Positions 1 to 5,063 of a stretch of 5,063 nucleotides of DNA are shown one piece after another. This DNA comes from Atopobiaceae bacterium (GTDB taxonomy: Bacteria > Actinomycetota > Coriobacteriia > Coriobacteriales > Atopobiaceae). Below the pieces are notes generated by a model. It saw only the letters and a program-made list of their open reading frames with translations. It made no database searches and was not told where the DNA came from. The stretch is taken from the NCBI GenBank assembly GCA_017460265.1, contig JAFUBJ010000030.1:1-5063 (forward strand), read 5' to 3'. The position numbers were made by a program, and so were the translations under genes. Positions within the stretch are counted from its first letter, which is position 1. Each line of letters begins with the position of its first letter.

Positions 1-329
1 GCGGCGAGGCCCAGCGCATCTCCATCGCGCGCTGCATTCTGAAGGACGCGCCCATCGTGGTCCTGGACGAGGCGACGGCCAACTTGGATGCCGACAACGA
101 GAGCGCCATCCAGGCGGCCATGACCGAGCTCTGCCGCGACAAGACGACGCTCGTCATAGCCCACAAGCTGGGGACGATTCGAGCGGCGGACAAGATCGTG
201 GTGCTTCAGTCGGGCTCGGTGGCAGAGACGGGCACCCACGACAAGCTGCTTGAGGCGCACGGCGTCTATGCGCGCATGGTCGACGCCTTGGCTGCGCGGA
301 GCATGTGGAGCGAGGAGGGGGCAGCATGA
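1..329 (+). CDS. ABC exporter ATP-binding domain, C-terminal part (5' truncated)
   Basis: Only the last 108 residues of the nucleotide-binding domain are in the window; reading starts at base 3 and the gene begins upstream. The visible part opens in the ABC signature (GGEAQRISIARCIL). It continues with Walker B and the catalytic glutamate (PIVVLDEATANLD, residues 18-30), then the H-loop histidine (LVIAHK), and ends with the usual tail (IVVLQSGSVAETGTHDKLL). This ending is typical of exporter-type (ABCB/MsbA-like) proteins in which membrane and ATPase domains share one chain, so the missing part is probably a six-helix membrane domain. The protein would sit in the cytoplasmic membrane and couple ATP hydrolysis to transport. 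The substrate cannot be told from this fragment. All motifs seen are intact, so nothing suggests a pseudogene. The stop codon overlaps the start of the next gene (ATGA), so the two are co-transcribed and probably translationally coupled. The family call is firm; the exporter subtype is less so. Confidence 0.93.
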   Translation, partial: GEAQRISIARCILKDAPIVVLDEATANLDADNESAIQAAMTELCRDKTTLVIAHKLGTIRAADKIVVLQSGSVAETGTHDKLLEAHGVYARMVDALAARSMWSEEGAA

Positions 330-505
330 GTGAGACGGTCGTGAAGCTGGCAGGCCTTGCCTGCATGATTGTGAGCGTGTTCCTGGTGCTGTTTGGCCTG
401 TACATAGCTTTGCCGGTTACTTGGGCGGCACCTGTCCTTGTTGCGGGTGGCGTGGCCCTCTTCATAGCAGGGGGCGTCTGTTACACGGTCTACCACAAGG
501 ACTAG
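326..505 (+). CDS. small two-helix membrane protein coupled to the ABC exporter
   Basis: A 59-residue protein with two hydrophobic stretches, about residues 8-29 and 33-54, joined by a very short turn (PVTW). It ends in a short polar tail (YHKD), so it is predicted to be a helical hairpin in the cytoplasmic membrane. I do not recognise a family. An in-frame ATG lies 21 bases upstream at 305. The 326 start is preferred because AGGAGG at 313-318 stands 7 bases before it, while the 305 start would put that site inside the gene. The start overlaps the ABC transporter stop as ATGA, which argues for translational coupling and a shared role, for example as an accessory subunit of the exporter. That role is inferred only from position. 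It is the last gene of the operon; a strong hairpin follows within 4 bases. Confidence 0.72.
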   Translation: MSETVVKLAGLACMIVSVFLVLFGLYIALPVTWAAPVLVAGGVALFIAGGVCYTVYHKD

Positions 506-508
506 GGA

Positions 509-539
509 CGATCGGGAAGGGCGACACCCTTCCCGATCG
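509..539. terminator. perfect 13-bp hairpin, probable bidirectional terminator
   Basis: CGATCGGGAAGGG at 509-521 pairs perfectly with CCCTTCCCGATCG at 527-539 around the 5-base loop CGACA. It lies between the stop of the small membrane protein (505) and the stop of the convergent CotH-type gene (542), where a shared terminator is expected. On the plus strand the stem is followed by CCTTATCTCTC, which is only moderately T-rich, and on the minus strand by TCCCTAGT. Neither side has a classical U-tract, so termination may be imperfect, but the position and stem strength make this the most likely role. Confidence 0.75.
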
Positions 540-541
540 CC

Positions 542-3142
542 TTATCTCTCGCGGATGGCGTGGGCCAGGAGGAGCGCCGCAGCCGCGCAGACAACCATGG
601 GCGCGACGAGCGTTGTCTGGCCAAGATCTCCCGTCTGGGGGAGCGCCGCGTTCTTCTTGGGCGTGTCTTGGCGCTCAGGTGTCGGCGTGGGAGCGGGCGT
701 GGGGCTCGGTGTCGGCTCCGGCGTTGGCTCGGGTTCTGGCGTGGGCGTAGGCTCGGGTTCGGGTTCCGGCTCGGCCCGTTCGGACACGGTGACGACGATG
801 TCGTGCTCCTCGATGACCGTGCCATCCATCAAGTCCATCCACTTCATCTTGACGGTCACGACGCCGGGGGCAACACCATAGACGACGCCCGTCCGCGACA
901 CCGTGGCGATGCTCTCGTCCTCCGACTCATACCGCATGTCATAGTCCTCGTTGAGCACGGTGACCGCGGGTGACGTTTCAAGGCGAACCTGCTGCCATGT
1001 GTCCACATCGAGCGCCATGCGCTCGTCAACCGAAATCGAGGTGGGCTCAGGGAGCTTCACGATGTCCGAGTCGTACAGCACCACGCGCACCGAGGCCTCG
1101 TTGCCACTGCCGACCAGGTGAGCGGTGACGATCGCCTCCGCCTTGCCCGTCTCGTCAAACTCGTCGACCTGCGGAATGACGAAGCCGCCTTTGTTGACGG
1201 TGAGCACGCTCTCGTCCGACGAGCTCCACTCGATGCGCGTGTCCTGCGCATTGAGGGGGAAGAGGTCGTACTCCAATGAGACGCCATAGCGCATCCATAT
1301 CTCTGGGAAGGGGAAGTAGATCTCGGTCGCAGGGACGAGGGTCGCGGGATCCAGATAGGTTGCGTAGAAGGTCATGTCCTCATAGACGGGGGCTTCTTCG
1401 TCAAATACCACGCCATCTGTGGTCTTCCAGCCATCGTAGATGAGGCCCTCCTTTTCGGGAGCGGGCGGCGCTCCAGGGGAGTAATCGTACCCATCCTTGT
1501 GGTAGTAGCTTTCGATCTCGGTGTCGTCCACGACAAACCTGACCAGGTGATAGTTCGTCTGGAGTTCGTCGAGGTGCTCGTTGAACCACGAACGCCTGGC
1601 CTCAAATCGGCTTCGCAGTGTTTCTATGGCCTCTTGGATGCTGACCGGGCCCTCGTCTTGGTCCTTGTTCCAGTGCACGTAATCGGCGTTCCACGAGCCC
1701 TCAAGCTCGTCGATGTATTGGTCCAGCATGCCGCCGGGGCGGTCAAGCTCATAAAGTGCCGCGTCGAGCACCTTCCAGCGTTCCTTGATCACCTCGACAA
1801 ACTCAGGGTCTTGTCTCAGCAGGTTGAGCCACTGGTAGCTGGTGAAGTCAAACCCTTCGATCGTGTCCTGTCCCCAGACAAAGTCAAAGTCCCAGAGCGG
1901 CCCCCAGTAAAGCTTTCCGGTCGTGACGGACCCGTCGGCTCCCGCGCTGTCGCGCAGCTTGTAGAGGTAAGTGCTCGGCGTGCCATATGCGTCTGGGTTG
2001 CAGAGAAACTCCTGCACCAACCACATGTCGGCCGTGGACTGCTCGTCCATCAGGTCCCAGACACCCTCCCCGTTTTCGTTGACAAACCCGTCCCCATAGA
2101 TGGCGTCCTCCAGGCGGTCGAGGAAGGAGGTGAGGTAGCGCTGCTGCGCCGTCTGGGCGTCGCTCAGAGGAGGCTCGTATTCGGGCGACTCGTAGCAGAA
2201 CGTGGTACCACGCGAGGTGTGGAAGTATTCGTACGGCAGCGAGGCAGGCATGCGGTTGGTGCCAAACAGGTAGCCGCCCGTGATGTCCAGCGAATCCAGG
2301 TCGGAGGCATCCTCGTCGACCTCGTCGATCTCGACGCGGCTTCTGTCGATGCGCACCTCCTCGGCAAGCAGATAGCTGCCGTAGTACTGGTCGTTGAGGT
2401 AGATGTCTACGGGCACTCCCCGCGGCGTATAGGGCATCCCCATCTGGTCGCCCAGCCAGCCGACGAGCCTATCGAGGCTCAGCGACTTGTCGCTGAAGTT
2501 TGCCAGGAGCGTCCAGTGCTTGCTGGATCCCATGCCAAACAGGTCTGCCCTGTTTTCGAGCTTGAATTTGAAGGGCCTCTTTCTGTTTCTCCAGGTAGAG
2601 TTGCCACGTCCACGGAAGTATTCGATGCTCAGGTCGGTCTCGCCGGCATATTCTGATACGCCGTCCCAGAGGTCCTCCTCGGGGTTGTCATAGTTTGGCG
2701 GGACCTCAATGGTGACCGAGACACCCGTGGCACGGTACGAGTGGTTGGGAGCGGTGTAGACCTCCTCGATCTTCTCGTCGCCCGTCATGATGACTTCGCC
2801 GGTCTCAGGGTCAATGTCGTCGTAGAACGTAAAGCGCATGATGGGGATGGACCCGCCCTGGTAGCTGTCTTCCTGGGCCGTGAGCTGCTCGTCAGAGAGC
2901 TCTTCTTCCGCGAGCAAAGCTGGCGTTTCCGCCTCCTGAGTTGCTTGAAAGCCTTCCTCTGGCGTCTCGTTAGCTTCGATAGGGGTGTCCTCCTCGTTCG
3001 TAGGCGGGAACGAATCGGTCGCCACCGAGGCTAGCTCGTCAAGAGGTACAGGCTGTTCCGTGGCAATGGCGGGGGAAGGCGTGGTTACGAGCAGGGCAAG
3101 GGCAAAAGCTGCAGAGGCAATACGGCGCGGGAGTCTATGCAT
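542..3142 (-). CDS. cell-wall-anchored CotH-type kinase domain protein (LPQTG)
   Basis: An 866-residue secreted surface protein. Residues 1-27 are a signal peptide (basic MHRLPRR, hydrophobic core, AIA cleavage site). Residues 28-95 are an acidic Pro/Glu/Thr-rich linker. The CotH-like domain spans about 98-530. Its family motifs are RGRGNSTW (177-184), the RPFKFKL strand (189-195), DLFGMGSSKHWTLLANFSDKS (200-220), VDIYLNDQYYGSYLLAEEV (245-263) and GPLWDFDFVWG (414-424), whose paired aspartates are likely metal/ATP ligands. The helical tail SRFEARRSWFNEHLDEL (511-527) is also typical. An InlB B-type repeat follows at about 533-597 (GLIYDGWKTTDGVVFDEEAPVYEDMTFYATY), then two BIG2-like Ig domains at about 604-692 and 696-788. 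A charged XP-dipeptide stalk (791-822), the sortase motif LPQTG (834-838), a membrane segment (about 844-862) and a short tail (RER) complete it. CotH proteins in Bacillus spore coats phosphorylate other proteins; activity here is inferred. The start has AGGA 5 bases upstream. The gene is a single, probably monocistronic, divergent unit. Confidence 0.9.
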   Translation of the reverse strand: MHRLPRRIASAAFALALLVTTPSPAIATEQPVPLDELASVATDSFPPTNEEDTPIEANETPEEGFQATQEAETPALLAEEELSDEQLTAQEDSYQGGSIPIMRFTFYDDIDPETGEVIMTGDEKIEEVYTAPNHSYRATGVSVTIEVPPNYDNPEEDLWDGVSEYAGETDLSIEYFRGRGNSTWRNRKRPFKFKLENRADLFGMGSSKHWTLLANFSDKSLSLDRLVGWLGDQMGMPYTPRGVPVDIYLNDQYYGSYLLAEEVRIDRSRVEIDEVDEDASDLDSLDITGGYLFGTNRMPASLPYEYFHTSRGTTFCYESPEYEPPLSDAQTAQQRYLTSFLDRLEDAIYGDGFVNENGEGVWDLMDEQSTADMWLVQEFLCNPDAYGTPSTYLYKLRDSAGADGSVTTGKLYWGPLWDFDFVWGQDTIEGFDFTSYQWLNLLRQDPEFVEVIKERWKVLDAALYELDRPGGMLDQYIDELEGSWNADYVHWNKDQDEGPVSIQEAIETLRSRFEARRSWFNEHLDELQTNYHLVRFVVDDTEIESYYHKDGYDYSPGAPPAPEKEGLIYDGWKTTDGVVFDEEAPVYEDMTFYATYLDPATLVPATEIYFPFPEIWMRYGVSLEYDLFPLNAQDTRIEWSSSDESVLTVNKGGFVIPQVDEFDETGKAEAIVTAHLVGSGNEASVRVVLYDSDIVKLPEPTSISVDERMALDVDTWQQVRLETSPAVTVLNEDYDMRYESEDESIATVSRTGVVYGVAPGVVTVKMKWMDLMDGTVIEEHDIVVTVSERAEPEPEPEPTPTPEPEPTPEPTPSPTPAPTPTPERQDTPKKNAALPQTGDLGQTTLVAPMVVCAAAALLLAHAIRER
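677..772 (-). repeat. XP-dipeptide (EP/TP) coding repeat, wall-spanning stalk
   Basis: This stretch encodes residues 791-822 of the CotH-type protein, where every second residue is proline, paired with Glu, Thr, Ser or Ala. The DNA is correspondingly a low-complexity 6-base periodic tract (variants of GGTTCG/GGCGTG on the plus strand). Such extended polyproline-like stalks usually carry a sortase-anchored domain through the peptidoglycan. The tract is prone to slippage, so length variation between strains is plausible. Confidence 0.85.
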
Positions 3143-3147
3143 GGCTG

Positions 3148-3151
3148 TCCT
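3148..3151 (-). promoter_or_regulatory. ribosome binding site of the CotH-type gene
   Basis: On the minus strand AGGA stands 5 bases before the ATG at 3142. It supports this start, which also puts a complete signal peptide at the N-terminus. The site is short, so translation may be moderate. Confidence 0.6.
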
Positions 3152-3201
3152 ACGTTTCAGGTGGTTTATGGTGCGATTTTGTTGTGCCGTGCTGTTGGTT
3201 C

Positions 3202-3210
3202 ATGGTAGCA
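3202..3210 (-). promoter_or_regulatory. possible extended -10 promoter of the CotH-type gene
   Basis: The minus strand reads TGCTACCAT, a TGn extension followed by a 4/6 match to TATAAT. It would give a leader of roughly 50 bases. No convincing -35 box is seen at the proper distance. A second weak candidate, CATAAA, lies nearer the gene. The call is tentative. Confidence 0.3.
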
Positions 3211-3288
3211 CGTTTGCGCGTTGTGAGAGGGAAGGCCAATGGTTCAGTGTGCGTGTGTTTACGTCCGGTATGGGGGAGTGTGTTGGTT

Positions 3289-3297
3289 TGCTACAAT
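3289..3297 (+). promoter_or_regulatory. extended -10 promoter of the methyltransferase gene
   Basis: TGCTACAAT gives a TGn extension plus TACAAT, a 5/6 match to the -10 consensus. It lies 39 bases before the ATG, with an expected start of transcription near 3304. The -35 region is poor (GGTATG/TATGGG), as is common for extended -10 promoters, and may signal low basal or activator-dependent expression. Confidence 0.5.
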
Positions 3298-3318
3298 AGT
3301 CAACCATAGCTAACTATT
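3295..3318. promoter_or_regulatory. imperfect palindrome, possible operator of the methyltransferase gene
   Basis: A 24-base imperfect inverted repeat with outer arms AATAGT (3295-3300) and ACTATT (3313-3318); 9 of 12 symmetric positions pair. It overlaps the end of the -10 box and the expected transcription start, which is where a repressor would block initiation. The AT-rich, TAG-bounded arms loosely recall metalloregulator boxes of the DtxR/MntR type, but the match is poor. The regulator is unknown. Confidence 0.35.
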
Positions 3319-3326
3319 TGTGTTCC

Positions 3327-3332
3327 AAGGAG
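3327..3332 (+). promoter_or_regulatory. ribosome binding site of the methyltransferase gene
   Basis: AAGGAG stands 4 bases before the ATG at 3337. It rules out the longer alternative reading frame starting at 3320, which is in a different frame and has no such site. Confidence 0.8.
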
Positions 3333-3336
3333 TCTC

Positions 3337-4176
3337 ATGTCCGAGAAGATCCACATCGAGAAAGGGTCCGTGCAAGAGACCCTCATCATCCCCCTCTACG
3401 GCCGGAAGCTCTGCGCCGAGGTGTTCCCCAAACTATATACGGACGAAAGCGCAGCGCGCATCTGCGAACGGCTCGACTATGACTTCTCGGACCTTGATGC
3501 GCAGGCAAAGAGCACCTTTTGGCGCTTTGGTGCGCTCGAGGCGGCCATGCGCCAGCTCGACATGCAGTGGGAGATTAACGACTACCTTGCGATACGTCCC
3601 GATGCGGCGGTCGTTAACATGGGTTGCGGGCTCGACCAGACAGGCAGGGCGTGCGACAACGGCACGTGCCTCATCTACAACGTGGACATGCCCGACATCA
3701 TTGCTGCGCGCGAGGAGCTGACCCCTGCGGGAGAGCGCGAGCGTAACATTGCATGCAACCTTAATGACTATTCGTGGATGGATGAGATCGACGGCTCCTG
3801 TGGTGCGGTGTTCTTTGCTGCGGGCGTGTTCCACTACTTTACGGAGGCACAGGCTCGCAATCTTGCGCAAGAGCTTGCCTCGCGGTTCCCGGGCAGCCGT
3901 CTGGTGTTTGACACCGTTGGAAAACTGGGCAAACGCCTGATGCGCGCCACGTTCAAGAACTTTGGCATGGAAAACTATGACGAGTGCCTATATGTGGAGA
4001 ACCCCGAGGCGCTCAGGGGATGGGTGCCTTCGGCCACCGTGTCGTGGCGCGGATACATGCTGGGCTACTATGCCATGGATGACCCGGCTGTCACCGGTCT
4101 GCACCGCGTGCTCGCCAAACTTTGCGACAACGTGGTGAAGATGCGCATCATGCGCTTTGACTTTGCGTTTGCTTGA
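3337..4176 (+). CDS. class I SAM-dependent methyltransferase, leucine carboxyl methyltransferase (LCM) family
   Basis: A 279-residue cytoplasmic protein with no signal or membrane segment, near the usual length for the family. The SAM-binding core is clear. Motif I is AVVNMGCGLDQTGRA (residues 91-105). The acidic residue that would hold the SAM ribose is in YNVDMPDIIAAREEL (114-128), and NLNDYSWMDEI (141-151) follows. The strand and loop GAVFFAAGVFHYF (156-168) complete the core. The GCGLDxxxxR and VDxPxxIxxRxxL pattern is characteristic of LCM/TcmP-like methyltransferases, which methylate carboxyl or hydroxyl groups of proteins or small molecules. Bacterial members mostly have unknown substrates, so none is assigned here. 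The gene is transcribed alone, divergently from the CotH-type gene, from an extended -10 promoter with a possible operator. Its last 29 bases overlap the convergent acetyltransferase. The start is fixed by AAGGAG. Confidence 0.88.
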   Translation: MSEKIHIEKGSVQETLIIPLYGRKLCAEVFPKLYTDESAARICERLDYDFSDLDAQAKSTFWRFGALEAAMRQLDMQWEINDYLAIRPDAAVVNMGCGLDQTGRACDNGTCLIYNVDMPDIIAAREELTPAGERERNIACNLNDYSWMDEIDGSCGAVFFAAGVFHYFTEAQARNLAQELASRFPGSRLVFDTVGKLGKRLMRATFKNFGMENYDECLYVENPEALRGWVPSATVSWRGYMLGYYAMDDPAVTGLHRVLAKLCDNVVKMRIMRFDFAFA

Positions 4177-4777
4177 TGGCGGCCAAGGCCTTCTCGATCT
4201 CCTCTTGCGTCGGCCCCTGGTTACCCCACCTGCGCTTATAGATCCACTTGTCCACGAGCACCGGCTTGTCCTGGCCCCAGTCCTCCCACACGCCAGGGTA
4301 CAGGCGGAAGAGGCCGTTCTTCTTGAGCGCCAGAGCCGAGGGGATGTTTTTACGGATGACGTGCGCCGTTATGGTGCGCATGTGTACCTCGTCGAGCAGA
4401 TATGACTTGAGCATGCCAGCCACTTCGGTGGCAATGCCTTGGCCCCAGTACCTCCTGCTTATGCGATACCCAATTGAGGCCTTGGGCTTGCGCGGCTCAT
4501 AGGCGTAGATCTCGGCGATCCCCATCATCTTCTGGGGGTCTTTGCGGGGGCATATGGCAAGCAGGATTGACTCCTTGGTGTCAAAGCACTCCGCGCGCGT
4601 GCGCTCGATGACAACGCGAGCGTCGTTATAGCGCTGCTCGTAAAGGAAGGTGGGGAGCAGGCGATAGATTCTCTGATTGTGGGAAAAGCGGTTGAGCGCG
4701 TCAGCGTCTGAGGAGACAAACTCGCGCAGCACGAGGCGCTTGCTTTCGATGTGGGGCATCTCGTCAAACAGATCCAT
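4148..4777 (-). CDS. GNAT family N-acetyltransferase, RimJ/RimL-like
   Basis: A 209-residue cytoplasmic acetyltransferase using acetyl-CoA. The N-terminal ESKRLVLREFVSSDADAL (residues 11-28) is the typical first strand and helix of the RimJ/RimL branch. GYRISRRYWGQGIATEVA (103-120) contains the acetyl-CoA pyrophosphate loop (R109-x-x-G-Q-G). NIPSALALKKNGLF (144-157) is the conserved C-terminal helix and turn. The sequence then runs through VLVDKWIYKRRW to a charged tail. RimJ/RimL proteins acetylate ribosomal protein N-termini, but many relatives act on small molecules or antibiotics, so the substrate is open. An ATG 19 codons upstream (4834) was passed over because AGGAGG stands 7 bases before 4777 and the family homology begins just after it. 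The 3' end overlaps the convergent methyltransferase, and an IS3-type element lies 100 bp upstream in the same orientation. Confidence 0.9.
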   Translation of the reverse strand: MDLFDEMPHIESKRLVLREFVSSDADALNRFSHNQRIYRLLPTFLYEQRYNDARVVIERTRAECFDTKESILLAICPRKDPQKMMGIAEIYAYEPRKPKASIGYRISRRYWGQGIATEVAGMLKSYLLDEVHMRTITAHVIRKNIPSALALKKNGLFRLYPGVWEDWGQDKPVLVDKWIYKRRWGNQGPTQEEIEKALAAIKQTQSQSA

Positions 4778-4784
4778 GGCTCGT

Positions 4785-4790
4785 CCTCCT
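4785..4790 (-). promoter_or_regulatory. ribosome binding site fixing the acetyltransferase start
   Basis: A full consensus AGGAGG on the minus strand, 7 bases before the ATG at 4777. It decides between this start and the longer reading frame from 4834. Confidence 0.85.
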
Positions 4791-4877
4791 GGTTTGCCTT
4801 GGGACTTGTGCTTGGTGTGACCACTCCCTTGCATACGCCCCGATCATGCCAAAGGGGCGGGTCCACATGGTAATTCA

Positions 4878-4902
4878 TGAACTGCGTCCCAACACTTGGA
4901 CG
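4878..4902. repeat. terminal inverted repeat of the IS3-family element
   Basis: About 25 bases starting with TGAACTGCGTCCC and running through AACACTTGGACGG. The exact inner limit cannot be set without the other end of the element. The bases just outside (TTCA, 4874-4877) would include any 3-4 bp target duplication. Confidence 0.65.
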
Positions 4903-4915
4903 GGCTGAATAGAAG

Positions 4916-5063
4916 CTAGGCCACGAGGGACTGATTCCGGAACTCCTCCGGGGTCAGCCCCTTCAGTTTAACCTGCCTCCTCCTCGTGTTCCAGTGAACT
5001 ACGTAGGCGTCGAGGTCGCGCTCGAACTCCTCGAAGCTCGGCCAAGTCCGGTTCCGGTAGAAC
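4916..5063 (-). CDS. IS3-family transposase (orfB), C-terminal 48 residues
   Basis: The visible part reads FYRNRTWPSFEEFERDLDAY, then VVHWNTRRRQVKLKGLTPEE and FRNQSLVA before a TAG stop. The pattern of an aromatic, YxxHWxNxRR-like segment, then LKGLTPEEFR, is the characteristic end of the integrase core (DDE, rve) of IS3/IS150-type transposases, just after the catalytic glutamate helix. The catalytic residues lie outside the window, so whether the element is intact cannot be judged. Translation would finish on the same strand and just upstream of the acetyltransferase gene. The call is firm at family level. Confidence 0.9.
   Translation of the reverse strand, partial: FYRNRTWPSFEEFERDLDAYVVHWNTRRRQVKLKGLTPEEFRNQSLVA

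Larger units (their letters stand above)
4878..5063 (-). mobile_element. IS3-family insertion sequence, right end (cut by the window edge)
   Basis: The element end is placed at 4878 because the sequence inward begins TGAACTGCGTCCCAACACTT, continuing GGACGG. This has the 5'-TG end and the layout of IS3-family (IS150-like) terminal inverted repeats. The transposase reading frame stops 38 bases inside this end, as is usual for orfB of this family. The left end and the target duplication partner lie beyond the window. The group within IS3 is inferred from memory of typical ends. Confidence 0.82.

Noticed and set aside
677..772. Periodic GGCTCG/GGTGTC tract considered as a CRISPR-like or satellite repeat
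   Set aside because: The 6-base periodicity is explained by in-frame XP dipeptides of the stalk; there are no spacers.
1499..2656. 385-codon open frame on the plus strand opposite the CotH-type gene
   Set aside because: It is fully antisense to a gene with clear domain motifs, has no convincing ribosome binding site, and its product has no recognisable motif. Long antisense frames are common in GC-rich codon-biased genes.
3143..3336. Possible small RNA or tRNA in the divergent intergenic region
   Set aside because: No cloverleaf, no CCA-type acceptor pattern and no strong stem-loop was seen; the region is explained by two leaders and promoters.
4778..4834. Upstream extension of the acetyltransferase (19 extra residues)
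   Set aside because: The extension contains the consensus AGGAGG, shows no family similarity and has no ribosome binding site of its own.
4836..4859. CGCCCC/GGGGCG hairpin with a 12-base loop in the leader of the acetyltransferase
   Set aside because: A 6-bp stem with a large loop and no T-run is expected by chance in GC-rich sequence; no riboswitch or attenuator pattern surrounds it.
4525..4878. 117-codon minus-strand frame starting at the IS junction
   Set aside because: It is an out-of-frame shadow of the acetyltransferase gene with a basic, low-sense composition.

Overview
The window is GC-rich and its genes have good Shine-Dalgarno sites. The large secreted protein ends in an LPXTG sortase signal, so the host is a high-GC Gram-positive. 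The combination of an LPQTG-anchored CotH protein, a small ABC-exporter operon, an LCM-type methyltransferase and an IS3-type element fits gut or oral Coriobacteriia (Olsenella/Atopobium/Collinsella-like). That placement is an inference from style and not from any marker gene.

Layout, left to right. (1) Positions 1-505 hold the 3' end of a plus-strand exporter operon: the last 108 residues of an ABC transporter ATPase domain, then a translationally coupled 59-residue protein with two membrane segments. (2) A perfect 13-bp hairpin at 509-539 sits between this operon and the next, convergent gene, and probably acts as a two-way terminator. (3) Positions 542-3142 on the minus strand encode the main feature, an 866-residue secreted, wall-anchored protein. 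Its parts in order are signal peptide, acidic linker, CotH-type kinase domain, a Listeria-Bacteroides (InlB B-type) repeat, two Ig-like (BIG2-like) domains, an XP-dipeptide stalk and an LPQTG sorting signal. (4) Positions 3143-3336 form a divergent control region. It has an extended -10 promoter overlapped by an imperfect palindrome on the methyltransferase side. (5) Positions 3337-4176 on the plus strand encode a class I SAM-dependent methyltransferase of the leucine carboxyl methyltransferase family. (6) Positions 4148-4777 on the minus strand encode a RimJ/RimL-like GNAT acetyltransferase whose 3' end overlaps the methyltransferase by 29 bp. (7) From 4878 to the window edge lies the right end of an IS3-family insertion sequence, with terminal inverted repeat and transposase C-terminus. 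It is inserted about 100 bp upstream of the acetyltransferase and points toward it.

The genes do not form one obvious pathway. They are a mosaic of separate transcription units: exporter operon, surface protein, methyltransferase and acetyltransferase. The most unusual item is the CotH-type kinase domain displayed on the cell wall by sortase anchoring, outside the spore-coat setting in which CotH is best known. The methyltransferase, with a possible operator at its promoter, is second.
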